Origin: Darksidea phi
Taxonomy: Eukaryota > Ascomycota > Dothideomycetes > Pleosporales > Lentitheciaceae
Direction: 5' to 3'
DNA length: 64,000 bases
Assembly: GCA_030770425.1 (NCBI GenBank)
Contig: JASJFT010000060.1
Location: 62,001 to 126,000, forward strand
Shown here: positions 10,275-22,611 of the stretch, piece by piece
Numbering within the stretch: position 1 is the first letter of the stretch
Layout of the letters: the number at the start of each line of letters is the position of its first letter
The notes under the pieces: generated by a model
Told to the model about the DNA's origin: nothing
What the model saw: only the letters and a program-made list of their open reading frames with translations
Database searches by the model: none
Made by a program: the position numbers and the translations under genes

Positions 10275-11854
10275 TCAAGTAGAGGTAGTGTGTATAAACG
10301 GAGCCAGCTCTTCGCCAAAATTGTCGGCCAAACCAAGTGTAGACGGCATGACAAAGTTGACTGTTGAAGTAGGGAGAGATCCTGAAACTACGCTTTCGGC
10401 GTACTTTGATAGAACTGGGCCCGAAATAAACGGCGAGGCGTCCGTTGGCGGAGAAGATGAGAAAGCGTGTAGAGGCCAAACTAGCTGTTCGCTCCAGACT
10501 TCTTGAAGATGATCGACTGCGTGGAACGCAGCTCGCTTCGCCCAGGATCTGACTACGGGTCTACGAACTCGGTGCATTATAGCTGGAAAGGATGTCAGTT
10601 TCTTGTATATGTCAGCCTGGTTGCCTTGAGAACTTTCGACATACCCGCCCAATAGATAAAAATAAGTAGCGCGACATCGTCACCGTCAGCAAGGAGGTCG
10701 AGATACTTGGGCATGACTTTGCTCGGCCACTGACAGTACAGCTCCCACCCTCTCGGTAGGCCTTGGCACGAATATGCCCATTTTCGTAGCTCCCAGAATG
10801 CTTGACGGTTTATTTCAGCACTGGCCTCGTGGGCGTCATTGTATCCGTTCTCCGCGACGCCGGAAAGGACCTGTGCTAAATCCTGCAGGGCGTTCCTTAG
10901 TTCTATGTCGAGCTGCGTATCTTGGGTAGATGTCCGAGACAATATAAACTTCCAGAGCTCACTCCGATGAAAGAATGGCCCAGCTGCTCTCTGTATGTCG
11001 GTGGTACTGCGGATCACGCGGAGGGTCCCGATCAAGTCAAATTGGGAATCCGGGCAAGAATTCTGGGAGTGGAATTGAAACATGAGGTTGAGGGTACCGA
11101 AAGACAGTACAGCTAACCAGTTATCCTCATCAACACTGGGAGGAGACTGCCTAAAAAGGCTAGAGGCTGTGACTTGATGCTGGTACGCGAGAACTGGTGG
11201 CCGAGGAGACTGAGGCGCGTACGGGTCGTGTAAATTCGTCAGAGCAAGTACACAGTGATGCAGGTAGGGATATTTGGTCATCGCTTTCGAAAGTGCGGGA
11301 AGCCAGATTGCCTTTTCTTGAGAGGAGAAAACCGAGCATGATAAGAGGCCTAAGAGCAGCGAGCTCGTATCTCCAGGTGTTGTGTTGCTTTCCACAGTTC
11401 CAGATGTTGGTACTGCTAGCGGGGTTCGCGATACCTGGAATTGCCGCTAGGAAGTCAGCACAGGTCTGGCGTCACAGAATCTTCAATTTTATGTTCCTCT
11501 AGGTAGCCTTCAAGCAATGATGCTACATTGGAAAGGACATACTTGATGTGAATCCTGACCAGACGGTCCTGGTAAGCTCGGAATACTAACAAGTTCATTC
11601 AATGCCCAAGCTTGCTGTTGACAGAGTGAGTTCGATTCTAAGAACCTTGGATATTCGCAGGTTTCGTTTCGTCGGACGCAGTTCGCACATGCCGGAGTTT
11701 GCATAGTACACTATAGACGTTAAATTAGCGTAATTCAACTCACGAGGCTCGTAACAAGCTGGAAACATACCTTCACATGCCGGCGCTTGCACTGCATGCA
11801 TCCATTTCTGCTCTTGTGGTGATAGCTACGAAGACCTTGCTTCTTTCGCGGCAT
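10275..11854 (-). CDS. Zn2Cys6 transcription factor
   Basis: Four exons by hand: 11854-11771, 11710-11543, 11434-10645 (or from 11446) and 10582-10275, giving about 449 residues. Joining exons 1 and 2 restores a perfect binuclear zinc cluster: CMQCKRRHVKC, then C-x2-C in CANC and a final C before EYP, with spacing C-x2-C-x6-C-x6-C-x2-C-x6-C. The N-terminus (MPRKKQGLRSYHHKSRNG) is basic. The rest contains the helical region typical of Upc2-like fungal regulators (KAMTKYPYLHHCVLALTNLH; IYWAAIMHRVRRP). Introns are 60, about 97-109 and 62 bp with good CTGAC/CTAAT branch sites. It is probably a nuclear DNA-binding regulator; targets are unknown. The acceptor of exon 3 is uncertain by 12 bp. It lies back to back with a decayed gene on the plus strand and about 2.5 kb from the GH7 gene, with no evidence that it controls it. 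Confidence 0.85.
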
Positions 11855-14310
11855 CCTGAGAATGACAAGCACGATCGCGTCTGTTGGATTGTTCATCCGA
11901 ATGTTCTTCGACTTCTGAGCGGATATATACCTACTTTATCGCAAGCTTTACACACTGCCATATTTATTCGGGTGAAACACGATATCTTTGGCCGCTATTG
12001 GAAAGACGCGTATGATGGTAGGAAGTCGTGGCTGCGACGTTGGGGTGGGTGAGCCGCACGGATATCATTTGCCAAGAACTGGCAGGGTTCATACGATCGA
12101 AACTCTCCGTCCTCAAACCACATCGCAGTCTCTATTGGACATAGTAAGGATGATAGCGTTGTCTATGCTTACGTCGCATTCCTTCATATTGAGTTGCAAC
12201 GACGTGTGGGTGGCGCAATCTCAGTTCTCCAGATGTCCTATCTCGGTCCTATTCTGCGGTCAAACTTGCCACTCTGGGCCTGGTCTGACAAATGTGAACA
12301 CTAAGCCTTGTGTTGTGCACGGCACGGACCGCCAGAACCGCGCAACGCCTTAGGATAGCGGGCTCGATCAGGACGAAGCTCGGTCTGCTAAATATGCTTC
12401 CTTGAGACGCCGAGCATTTCATCGTTCCGGCGTATGCCCGAATTGGTGAAGAGGGACCATCCCAACCAGAACCACCACCTCCGTGCTTCTAGGATGTTAC
12501 ATGAGGAGACGATAGAGGATTTTACTTGCGAGACATAAATGCGAAGCACCGTCTATCCTCTTCATAGGACACGACGTCACCGCTAGGTGGTCAATGCTTA
12601 CGCAGAGCAATCGCTTCGGGACTAACACTTGGCCAAGATGTTTTTGTCTATTCTTGCGATTTACCTTGTATTCGACGTTCCGATAGGCTGCACAATAAGC
12701 ACTACAAGAATGCAGATCGGCGGACTAGCCAGGTTGGAAGGCCTCCTAGTCTATTCCAGTAACCTTTTCCTATACAACTTAGCAGTACAGCCGGGAGGGT
12801 CCATGGTTAGGAAGGCAACTAAGAACCGATCGCTCTATTTTCGTCATTTCGACTCACCTCACCCCGGAATGTCCCGCCCAGCCCTCCGTACCTGAAATGC
12901 CATTTCGGACCCATGCATCCTCAGCTCTGTTTTTACGCTATAACTTATTCCCTTTACGTTTCTGGGTGCCATATAGTCAACAGCAGGCTATCAGAAAGCT
13001 GTCGATTCAGTGCGGCATTTCGTTATACTGCTCTACTTCCGGCGTTAGGAAAGCATCCCAGCGCGGATGGAAAATGACGGTGAGTAGACGCGAGCATTTG
13101 TGCCATTCATTCCTTTCAGATTGGTACTGCCATAGATAGCTGCAGATGATTGGAATGCGAGATCATGCTTACGCACGCGATGATACAGGATCGTATTTTG
13201 ATGCGGCCTGATGCCAAAAGGTAAGAGAGACTGGGCAGGGAAGAAATATCAATCACTATCCGGAGGGAAGAATATGAAGTATACATCGGGTTCCGCCAAT
13301 TGAGGACCATCTCACGGTTGAACACCCTATCACGCATTTGGACCACGAGGCTAGTCCGGAGAATGCGAACTGCCACCGACGACTCAATTTAACGCGAAAT
13401 AGTACTTTCTCGACGCATCGATGTGTAATGTAGTCAGTCAATTTCAGTATACCCGTTCGACATCACGCGGCTCCAGCGCCTTCAGACTCGTTGAAGGTCT
13501 GCAGCACTTCACGTCATGAAGTCACAATAAGCCCTATGCTGATTACAGCACAGACGACGCAGTCCACGTGGACTCATTTCTAGAACCGTGGTACGCAGCT
13601 CAGAGTGTCATTGCATCTAGCTAACTCGGCATTAATTCTCTACAGATTTAATATCTGGGCAAAGGTTGCATGGGGATATTACGGACCAATAGTACGTTCG
13701 CCCTACGCCCATTAACTCCTGGCAGGGACGGAAGATGGCTTGCAATGAACCAATGGATCCTCGGCGAGCAAGTTCCCCGCACGGTGCTTATTTATATCCC
13801 GGAAAGAAATATATCAAGCGAAGCACATTTTGCTACTTGGCGCATGCGGAGAACATCAACTTCAAGACGCCAACAAAGACAAGATGGATGGGTAAAACTG
13901 AAAAGCGGTTCCAAGAGTACGATAAGACGCCAGACTTCTTGTCATCGCCTTCTGCTATCACATCTCGACCTTTGGTACGCTGAACCCACACTCCACCGGT
14001 TTACGGCTGGTCTTAGCACTTATAAACCGGAATATCTTCACCTTGGCGATCTCATGGTCACCTCACGCTTTCTCACCATACGTGTGGTCATCGGAAGGCG
14101 GGGAAGGTCTCGTTGAATGCGGTGGTGCGTACGCCAACGCTTGTCGGAGGCTCGGTTCATATGGACCGGGTATCAGTTCCAACGGGCCGTGGATTGTTCA
14201 ATCCGATGACCCCTTTTCAAATCTACGCTGGTCTTGGACTCATCTTTCGAAGTTGAAACAATCTTCCATGGACCCTAGGCTCCTTCTAGAAGGAGTACTA
14301 GCGAGCGATG
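11855..14310. other. Long gene-free stretch between the Zn2Cys6 and GH7 genes
   Basis: Many short open frames, none with a recognisable motif. The last kilobase is probably the GH7 promoter. A GCGGGG box (CreA-type SYGGRG) lies at 14098-14103. Confidence 0.5.
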
Positions 14311-14330
14311 GCGGGGACTATATAAAAGGA
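14311..14330 (+). promoter_or_regulatory. CreA-type box and TATA box of the GH7 gene
   Basis: GCGGGG (14311-14316, matching the carbon-repressor consensus SYGGRG) is followed directly by CTATATAAAAGG (14319-14330). It lies about 70 bp upstream of the GH7 ATG. This fits a strong, carbon-repressible promoter; that is inference from motifs only. Confidence 0.6.
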
Positions 14331-14395
14331 GGCTCGTCCTGAACCTCAGTGCGACTGTAACAGCTCACTGAACTGCAAGTACATTTTCAAACACC

Positions 14396-15937
14396 ATGGC
14401 GGCATCACTCGCACTTAAGGCCATTGCGGTCTTCCTCTCAGCCTCTTCCGCATCAGCCTTCCAAATTGGCAGCTATCAGACCGAAACGCACCCTAAGATG
14501 TCCTGGAAGAGATGCACGGGCAAGGGTGGAAACAGTTGCACCAATGTGAATGGAGAAGTCGTCATTGATTCCAACTGGCGGTGGCTCCATAAAGTGGGAG
14601 ACTATGCAAACTGCTATGACGGCAACACGTGGGACTCGTCAGTACGTCACCGCAAGATTTGTGTCACGAAAGATAAACTAGGAAATGCTAACAACATGGT
14701 GTAGGCGTGTAGCACCAATGCCGCATGCACCAAGAATTGCGCTCTCGAGGGCGCCGACTACTCAAAGACTTACGGCGTCACAGCAAGCTCCGACTCACTG
14801 ACGCTCAAGTTCGTCACTAAGGGCGAGTACTCGACGAACATTGGCTCGCGTCTGTACCTGATGAAGGATACGAACAACTACGAGATGTTTAAGCTTGTGG
14901 GCAATGAGTTCACATTTGATGTAGATGTCTCGCAGCTGGCGTGCGGGCTCAACGGGGCACTTTATTTTGTCTCCATGCCGCAGAAGGGTCAAGGTACCCC
15001 GGGCGCGAAGTACGGAAGCGGTATGTCCTTACACGGCAAGTCATACGCTCTCGCTTACGTTATCAGGATACTGCGATGCTCAATGTGCCCGCGACTTGAA
15101 GTATGTCGGTGGCGAGGCCAACGCCGAAGGATGGGAGCCATCCCCCAGCGATAAGAACGCCGGTGTGGGTAAGAAAGGTGCCTGCTGGTACGTACTTGGC
15201 CTATCACCGTTACCGCAGCACAATACAGCACAGCAGCTAACATGCCCAGCGCCGAGATGGATGTCTGGGAAGCTAATTCTATGGCCACCGCCCTTACTCC
15301 GCATTCATGCCAGCCTGAAGGTTACGCCGTCTGCACGACTGACGAATGCGGCGGCACTTACTCCAAGGACCGATACGCCGGCAGTTGTGACGCCAATGGC
15401 TGTGATTTCAACCCCTTCCGCGTCGGCGTTAAAGACTTCTACGGCAAAGGCAAGACAGTTGATACCTCGAAGAAGATGACAGTAGTCACACAATTTATCG
15501 GCTCTGGCACCAATCTCCAAGAACTCAAACGCTTCTACGTGCAGAATGGCAAGGTCATCGCGAATCCCGAACCTACCATTCCGGGTATGGAAGGCAATAG
15601 CATCACCCAGGAATGGTGCAACACCCAGGAGAAAGTGTTCGGGGAGGAGTTTTATCCGTTCAACAAGCACGGCGGCATGGCCTCTATGGGCCGCGCGGCC
15701 GCGGAGGGTATGGTCCTTGTGATGAGTCTCTGGGACGACCACTACGCGAACATGTTGTGGCTAGACAGCAATTACCCGCCGGAGAAAGACGCCAGCATCC
15801 CCGGCGTCGCCCGCGGCGAGTGCTCCATTGATTCAGGCAAACCGGAACAAGTTGAGAGTGAACATGCCGATGCAAAAGTGGTGTTCTCGAACATCAGGTT
15901 CGGACCGATCGGGTCAACTTTTGCGCAGCCGGCTTAG
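14396..15937 (+). CDS. GH7 cellobiohydrolase (secreted, no CBM1)
   Basis: Four exons: 14396-14641, 14705-15020, 15067-15187 and 15250-15937; introns of 63, 46 and 62 bp, all GT-AG. The product has 456 residues. A signal peptide (about residues 1-21, ending SASA) precedes [12 protein letters not shown], the usual mature start of family 7 enzymes. The catalytic signature EMDVWEAN supplies the nucleophile, the assisting Asp and the acid/base Glu, and is rebuilt exactly by the third splice ([13 protein letters not shown]). Many conserved Cys are kept ([18 protein letters not shown]). The enzyme should release cellobiose from the reducing end of cellulose outside the cell. It stops after [11 protein letters not shown] with no linker or cellulose-binding module, so it is a single-domain form. 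ATG context CACCATGG is good; the TATA box is about 70 bp upstream. No defect seen. Confidence 0.95.
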
Positions 15938-16379
15938 GTGGGTAGTAGGATGGAGAAGGTCCATGTACGCAGATGCACTTGCTTTTTCGCTCAATCACTC
16001 GTTACATTGTATACACAGACGATTATGCAAAGCCCACTCCTGTCACACTCATCGGTACCGTGTCAACTCCCTCATACCATATGCAATCTAAGGTTGCAAA
16101 GTTTTCTTTTCCTCTGCGCGTCGTATCTCTTTCCCAAAGCGCTTGTGCAAAGTCGCCGTGAGCGTGCTCAAGCATCGTCACGCGGGTGCGACTCCACTGC
16201 CGGGACTAGTGGTATCATTAGATCAACTCTGCGGAGTACCTGGCTGTAAATGCTGTAAAGAGCCATAAGAATGAAATTGTAGGATACATTTGTTTCATCT
16301 GTCTAGTACGCTGTGACCATGCAGCAACCTTGTATTCAACGCAAAGGTTGCAAAATCAGATCGTCCCTTCGACATAAAC
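15938..16379. other. 3' flank of the GH7 gene
   Basis: No gene seen; contains the presumed 3' untranslated region of the GH7 gene and a spacer. Confidence 0.4.
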
Positions 16380-17480
16380 ACATGGATGCTCCATCCGCGA
16401 TTTCCGCTCCCTCACATCAAAAGTATAACCCTTCGCCCATTAAGGCTCATAACCAGTGTTCGGCTAGAACTGCATCCCACCGGTCCTAACCTTATCCACA
16501 AACCCCTCATTGGTCCGCATAAAATCGTGGTTCATCTCCCCCATCTAACCATATCGTTTTGCCGTGAGCTTGATGTTGATATATCGCGGACAGTAGGCTC
16601 TAAGTTGGGCGATGGCGATATCACGCGTGCGGTAACGCAATCGTTATTCAAGGGGATGTAGTATCCCAAATGCCGAATTGCCGTTGTGTCTTCTGCTATT
16701 GTCTTTACGAGGTCGGAAAGGAAGCTGATCGGAATATATGTACCGAAATGGATGCCCAGTACGAGTGGAGATGATTAAGGTGCACTGTTGCGTGGGACCG
16801 TTCGTAGCTGTGGTTGATATACGTAGCCGTGAGTGCGCCATGTAGGCCTTCCATGCCTCGCCCAGGCTACGGATTAATACGCCCTGGTTATTAGAAAAAG
16901 AACGAATTGACAGGACATCAATGTGCAGCTGAAATTGCACGTCCATGAATTCTTCTAGTGCCCCTACAATCGTTTACTTCCCCTCAACCGGCAGCTTGTG
17001 TTCCTTATCCGGCACCGTACGCGTCCAGTCCATGCCCGGCATCACGGGTATATATGCGGCCTGGTTATTCGTGATGCAGTTTCTTGCTTCCTGGTATGCC
17101 TGTGAACATACGCGCATCAATGCGGTATGCGTATTGGGTAGGCCGAAACAGTGCGCGTTGGGCGGCAAGCGCTCATACCATTTACCTAACGCGTCTCGGT
17201 ATAGCCGATTTCAAAGCTCACCGGGAAGGTTGAAGAAAGTTTTTGGAGTCTGGTCAAGCGGCTTAGCGTCTTGGATGGAAATAGTGAGTCGTGGGACGAG
17301 AGAGCGTAGAAAAGTGAGCAGTTTCCCCTGGGCTGAATAGAAAGGATCATTCTCCTTGTAACCTTTCTTTGCCTTACAAGCTCCTAACACTTTCCGAACT
17401 TGGGATCTGAGAAATGCCAAAGAGTTGGGAACTTTTCGAACTTCGGCGTCTTCGAAGCCTACTCATGCTGTCGCTGCCAT
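16380..17480 (-). pseudogene. Decayed fungal gene with stops but no frameshift
   Basis: A single minus-strand frame from ATG at 17478-17480 down to about 16380 reads as protein through at least seven stops: 17463-17465, 17211-17213, 16974-16976, 16644-16646 and others. Segments include TFFNLPGEL-stop-NRLYRDALGKWY, LPPNAHCFGLPNTHTALMRV, and AAYIPVMPGMDWTRTVPD. The LPxEL-x-NxIY type motif resembles the N-terminus of fungal 2EXR or F-box-like proteins, but the family is not certain. The absence of indels and the codons affected (for example CGA to TGA at the conserved Arg) fit C-to-T/G-to-A mutation. Non-functional. Confidence 0.7.
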
Positions 17481-20400
17481 CTCTGACGCGAGAGCGTTTT
17501 CTTACAGACTTCAAAAGTTTCTTGCTCTTTAGCTTATTGAAATGCGCTAACTGGGCTACGGATGAGCGAGGGCGATACGCAGCGTTAGGTCGATTGAGTG
17601 TTGCGAGAGCAGGATATTGTCGAGAAATAGAATTTCGACAAGGTGGATGTGATGGGGGGCGGAGAAGCGTGTCTTAGTCTAGAAATCTAGGCAGTGACTC
17701 TGACCACGTGATAGATTCATTCACTGCCAAGATACCATTCTTCGCGCCGCTTGTTCGGTGTTCAATGAGAACAGAGGACCAATTGGATACTCCTCTTGCA
17801 TGTTTGGCCTGGAAATTGAGGAAACAATGACGTAGTCCCGCTCCCTCGCCTTCTCAATCCAACTTCACCACAAATCCTTCACCCCCTTCACTACGACCTC
17901 TCGCTTAACCAGCTGACTAACCAGCTGACATAACAAGCGAGACTCTGCGGGCACGGGCCCCTCCCAGACGCCTATATAAGCCCGCCCGCCCGCCCCCGTT
18001 GCCACTTCCCCTCTCCAGTAGCAGTAGGTTTCTTTAGATTACATACACTGAAGGGAGACCCTGCAGCCATTGCACAGCGGCTTGCGGAAATTGCTGAGAC
18101 GGCTGGGGGCACCCACAGAAGTCCGGAGCGTGGTCACCATGCAGCGCGAGGTTGGGGCGCTGTATCTTAGTTCGGTGTGTGTTTGTGTTCTTGTTTTATC
18201 TTAGTCGATCAATCCATTCGTTTATACATAGCTTTTTCGTTGATGTGACCAGCACTTGTTGGTCCGTTGAAGAAGAAGACTGTGACGCTAGGTACATTGG
18301 CGAGGCTGTTAGTGAGTTTTAGAAGCATATGAATGACACCGTGGCTCTGTTTCTGTGACTTGCTTGAGCGAGACCTGTTGCCTTCTGTCTACGGAAAAGC
18401 TTTACAAGCATACCCAGTACACAGCTTGCTGATGAACTTCTACTTGCTTGAGTGTGAGAGACCATACGGGTGTTATTCACCCCACACCTGAAAAGTGGCG
18501 TACGACTATGTTCCATGCCTGACGTGTATCTTCTTTCTATGACGGCGGCCTCTCAGCAAGTGAGGCCATGGGGTTGACCTGCACGCTTGCTCGCTCTGTT
18601 GTGGCGAGAAGATTCCAATACCTACAGATCTCGAAGTTATCAAGTAAATATCTGGTGAAGGTAATACACCAGCCGGACACAGAACAGGGACGTGGACTCC
18701 GCACTACTCCCTCATAGCAGTTCCATCGTCATCGCCCTCTTGTGTCTCTCGTTCTTCAATCTCTTCAACGTAAGCGCGACACACGACACTGGGTATGGCA
18801 ACCATACATAGCGCAGCGGGTCTTGAAACGCAGGTGGTTACAGCAGACCTTCTCACTTAACGGTAAAGTCACTGACAGCAGAGTCGAAAGAGCCGCGATC
18901 ATGTCCCCAGTCCGCTCTCATACTTGTCTATAGACCTGAGACCTCACATCCGGCGCCTTCTACTTACGCCTACTAGCACCTGCACTCGTCAGCCGCGCAG
19001 AGCCTAATAAAGCTACGTAACACTTGCCTCGACCGTCTAACGCTACAACCGCACCGCTCGAGCGACCACCGAACAGCCGACTTCGCAACGACGACGCCGC
19101 TTCCCGATCAGACTACACAAATCTTGAGGGCCGATAAACGAACACAAGCAGTGGTATTGCTATGCGTATAATACACGCAATGCTCCGCCGGACAATACGC
19201 GCCGTCGACCCGCGGAAAGCTCCACCGCAGGTCGCTTGGTGGAGAATACAAAGTACAACACGACGGTTAGGATACTGTATAAACGATGAGGCTTCGATGC
19301 TCCGAGGGCCCTAGAGGCAGGACAAGGCCGATTCTGTGTGGAGAACAATTCTTAGCATGGGGAAACTTGCGTGTGTCATACTTTGTCTTATACCGTGTCA
19401 TGCTTGATCTCGCGCAAACTTAAAAGCGAGGCGTCGCTCGCAGAATCTGTAAACAATTGATACACCGACTCCAGCCTTCCAGCTGCCCTCTATCATTAGC
19501 TCGTTGATACCAAATTCCTCATAAGTAATTGTTCCTCATCATAACCCGCAGCCGCTATATGACCTGTACAAGCTCAAGGTGAAAACCAAGAATTAGCAGT
19601 GCCATCGCTGCGGAAATGCTATGAATGAACCCGACGAACCAGGTCGTCCACCGAGGTGTAAATACTGCACACATGTGTGGTGCGCTCTATGTTGGGAATG
19701 GCGATATCACACGTGCGAAGAGCCCAATGGCTCGGTCGAAGGGCGACGGCTTGCGGCGTGCCTCCGATGCAGGCATAGGCAATCCTATGCGTGCCCCAGT
19801 TTTTTTTTTTGAAAAGGCTGTTGGTTCTGCAAGATCAAGTCACTCTTTCACTCACTTTCATTGTAATGAGGCGGTCAATTGAATATCCATCACAAATCAC
19901 ACGACCAGGTACGAAATACTGAAGTGATGGATGACGCGTACAACCCTGGTTGCCACATACGTTCTGCGATTCATTCGGGCACATCCCCCCGCCCCACCCG
20001 CAATCAACCTTCAGAGAAAGAACTTCGAATGGAAGGCATCGACACGTAAGCCATACTGCAGTATAAAGAAGTGACTCTAGAAAAGGAGGCTAAAGCATGC
20101 TTCTAGTGACAACACTCCACAACCGACCAACTTTCAACTACCTACAAATATACTACATCTCCCAAACAATATTACAGCTGAGCATCCACACCTCGAAGTA
20201 CTAAAAATGTCTCGTTACCGACAGAAGGAGTATTGATAGCTTGTATAATTGTAATTTTAGACCTCCTATTTCCCGATCAACGACCTAATAATCCAGTTAT
20301 GGTATATACTCGTTATTGAGTTGGAAATTTGTCAAGTGATAGGCCATCGAGAGATTTCTCGACTTGTTGGACAAGAGAGTTGATGCGAGTTTTAGATGTG

Positions 20401-20739
20401 CATGGCGGGCTAAACATACTCCTGGTGTGCAAAGATCGGCACGGTGAGTCTTGAATGGTAACGATGCTAGAGGCTATGTTTTCGAAACTATATCTAAGGA
20501 AGGGGGCCTGCGGTCCGGGGGAATGTAGTCCTCGTGATGCTAGTTCTTTCGCGAGTATTCCATAACGAAAAGCGTTGTATTTATATTTATATTGGCCCCG
20601 ATCGTATAGGAGGTCTTGTAGAAGGCTCGTAAGACCTAATAAAAGCTTTTCAATCGTAGCAGATCTCAGTCGATTGAGTTCGTCTTAAATCGGTTAGCTT
20701 CAAATTTGTATGGAGACAAAGACTCACCCTCAATACTAT
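17481..20739. other. 3.2-kb gene-poor stretch
   Basis: No gene supported. A TATATAAG box at 17973-17980 followed by GCCCGCCCGCCCGCCC and pyrimidine-rich sequence looks like a core promoter, but no convincing coding region follows. A small plus frame at 19621-19812 is Cys-rich at its start (CKYCTHVWCALCWEW) without a known family. A run of T lies at 19800-19811. Confidence 0.45.
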
Positions 20740-21487
20740 CCTAGATTGGAAGGTCCGCTTTATCGATCAAGTCTCTAGCCTGGCGCAGGGCAGTACGAGT
20801 GACAGCCTTAAACAAATCCCCCTTTTTGAAGACTTGGGAAACGCAGAGCCATTGAATGAGTTCTTTTAAATATATTTGTGGAATTTCTCCTTTTACTCTC
20901 TCAATCTACTGGTCGACAAATGGCTCTACAACTTCATGGTATTGAAGATAATCTGTCAAGACGGCGATCCTCGTCAGTGTCCTGAGGTTAACAGATGAAG
21001 GTAGCTGCCGGAATCGACCATGGATCATGTTCATGACGAGTAACATTACATCCAGGTCGTGTCCATTCATCTCAATTTTAACGTGACCTTCGGACTGGAG
21101 GGTATGGCCTTCTGTTAACTCGCCTCCAAGGCTACGTTTGAAATATGACGATGCTAATATCAGATGTTTGGAGGAAACCCGTATGCGAAAGTGCATGTCG
21201 TCTGTGTCAGGATCCGTAGGTGTTTCTTCGACCTGAGGCTGTTCCGGTCCTGATTCCAGTTCTGGTTCCGGCTGCGGCCCCGACTCCAGAATCCATGCGT
21301 CTACCGCTGAGCGCCCTTTCTTCTTTTTTTTCTTGCTTTCTTTTACTTCTGCTGCAATATCTCGTCTATACTCCAAATTGGATGGCGAAGGCGTTATAGT
21401 GATGTCCCGATCTACCAGCGGTTCGACTTCTTGGCGTAAGAGTAACTCGACATCTCCGTCAGGATCGATGAGGTGCAAGGAGGCCAT
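20740..21487 (-). pseudogene. BTB/POZ-like protein gene with in-frame stops
   Basis: From ATG at 21487 the frame encodes SLHLIDPDGDVELLLRQEV, a Lys run (KKKKKKGRS), an acidic Pro/Glu stretch, then the BTB core: MHFRIRVSSKHLILASSYF, KRSLGGELTEGH, LDVMLLVMNMIHGRFRQLP and IAVLTDYLQYHEVVEPF. It meets TAG at 20906-20908 where the protein pattern continues in the same frame (IERVKGEIPQIYLKELIQWL, then FKAVTRTALRQARDLID) to another TAG at 20741-20743. Fungal BTB proteins of this kind usually keep a Trp at the first stop, so TGG to TAG is likely. Function of the family (protein-protein adaptor) is general. A truncated 193-residue BTB protein could still be made. Confidence 0.65.
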
Positions 21488-22023
21488 CGTTGCCACCACG
21501 CTGAAGTGATTGTAAACTTCGGGTTGAGATTGAGAGAGGACCGGAATTAAAACTCGTTAGGGATGCAATTGCGAGTGCACCAGGCAGGGTCGCCAACGTG
21601 GCGGGCGCTAAGTGGCGGAATATGTCACGTGCTGCACGGTTTGGGAAGTTGATTGCTCTGATTCCTACACAAGCTGAGTATCTAGCTATATATACAGAGA
21701 GAGTCCCCAGCACAGGCCACCTATGGACCAGGCTTGATCAAGCATTCCCCCATTTCCTCAGTATCACCGCGTTAACCGTTGCTTTTAGGGAATCTCCTCA
21801 TCAAACGGAGTCCTAAAGCGTTCTATTGTACAGACAGCCGCGACAGAATAACTTTGTAATTGAGCAATAGTTACGTAGCTTGAGTTACGAGGGTGGTTGT
21901 AACTTGGCTAACAATGGTGCCCGGTTTTAGCTCCCGCGGTAGGGGCAACTCACCCTGGCAACCACAACCAATAACGCCCAATGTTCTCGCTATACTATCG
22001 TTTCTACTTTCGGTGCATCGCAT
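21488..22023. other. Intergenic spacer
   Basis: No gene recognised. Confidence 0.4.
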
Positions 22024-22401
22024 TTGATAATGAAGCGCAAGGCCGCCGAAAGCTGCACAGCGCACAAACGCCGTCGCACCTCGTCTCAGGGCTCGGTACC
22101 CAAGAGCAGCCATGGCTCGAAGTGCCTGCAGCCCCATTGCAATCTACCCCGCCCGTGCTACCGCGAACCTCGGAGTCCTTCCACAGCGCGCAAGCGTTCG
22201 ACGATCCTCTGCAAGCGCAAGCCCAAATACAGTGGGCGGAGCGGGCGCAGTCTATCTCCAACTGGGCCCGCAGCGTTCCCACGAGCGACCCTGCATGAAT
22301 TTGCCCGCGATAGCACGCTAAAGGCTGGCGATGACTTTGGAGCAGGAGGAAGGCGTTTGAGGCCTTGCATAAAGGCCTTTCATAGAAATTCGGAGCGTTA
22401 A
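22024..22401 (+). other. Basic 125-codon open frame, doubtful
   Basis: Starts MKRKAAESCTAHKRRRTSS, which looks like a nuclear-localisation-type N-terminus, and stays Ser/Arg/Pro rich. The next frame over the same bases reads as helix-like text (QAQAQIQWAERAQSISNWAR), so the real protein may switch frame, i.e. a decayed gene. No family recognised. Confidence 0.25.
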
Positions 22402-22611
22402 AGTCTTCATATTGGCGCTGTAGGAAAGAAAGCATGCTACGCTACGGAAGAAGGCGCTGTATAATCCAGGCTTTAAGACAACAATTTGTACGTAATTTTT
22501 AGTGAAGAGTAGATCATAGACATTTAAGATTAGCTGTAGCTTACTATTTCTATAGAGCTACGGCTGTACAGGCTGTGCACACGATGTTCGAGCTCGCTGA
22601 AGTCAATACCC

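Noticed and set aside
9916..10479. 187-codon minus-strand frame
   Set aside because: It overlaps both the Zn2Cys6 last exon and the plus-strand pseudogene and shows no motif.
13670..14342. Plus-strand frames of 148 and 99 codons upstream of GH7
   Set aside because: They have no motif, and the second runs over the TATA box; judged promoter sequence.
15305..15742. 145-codon minus frame inside the GH7 gene
   Set aside because: Antisense shadow of the conserved GH7 exon 4.
17973..18200. TATA box with GC-rich tract as the start of an unknown gene
   Set aside because: No convincing coding region or splice pattern follows within 1 kb; kept only as a note.
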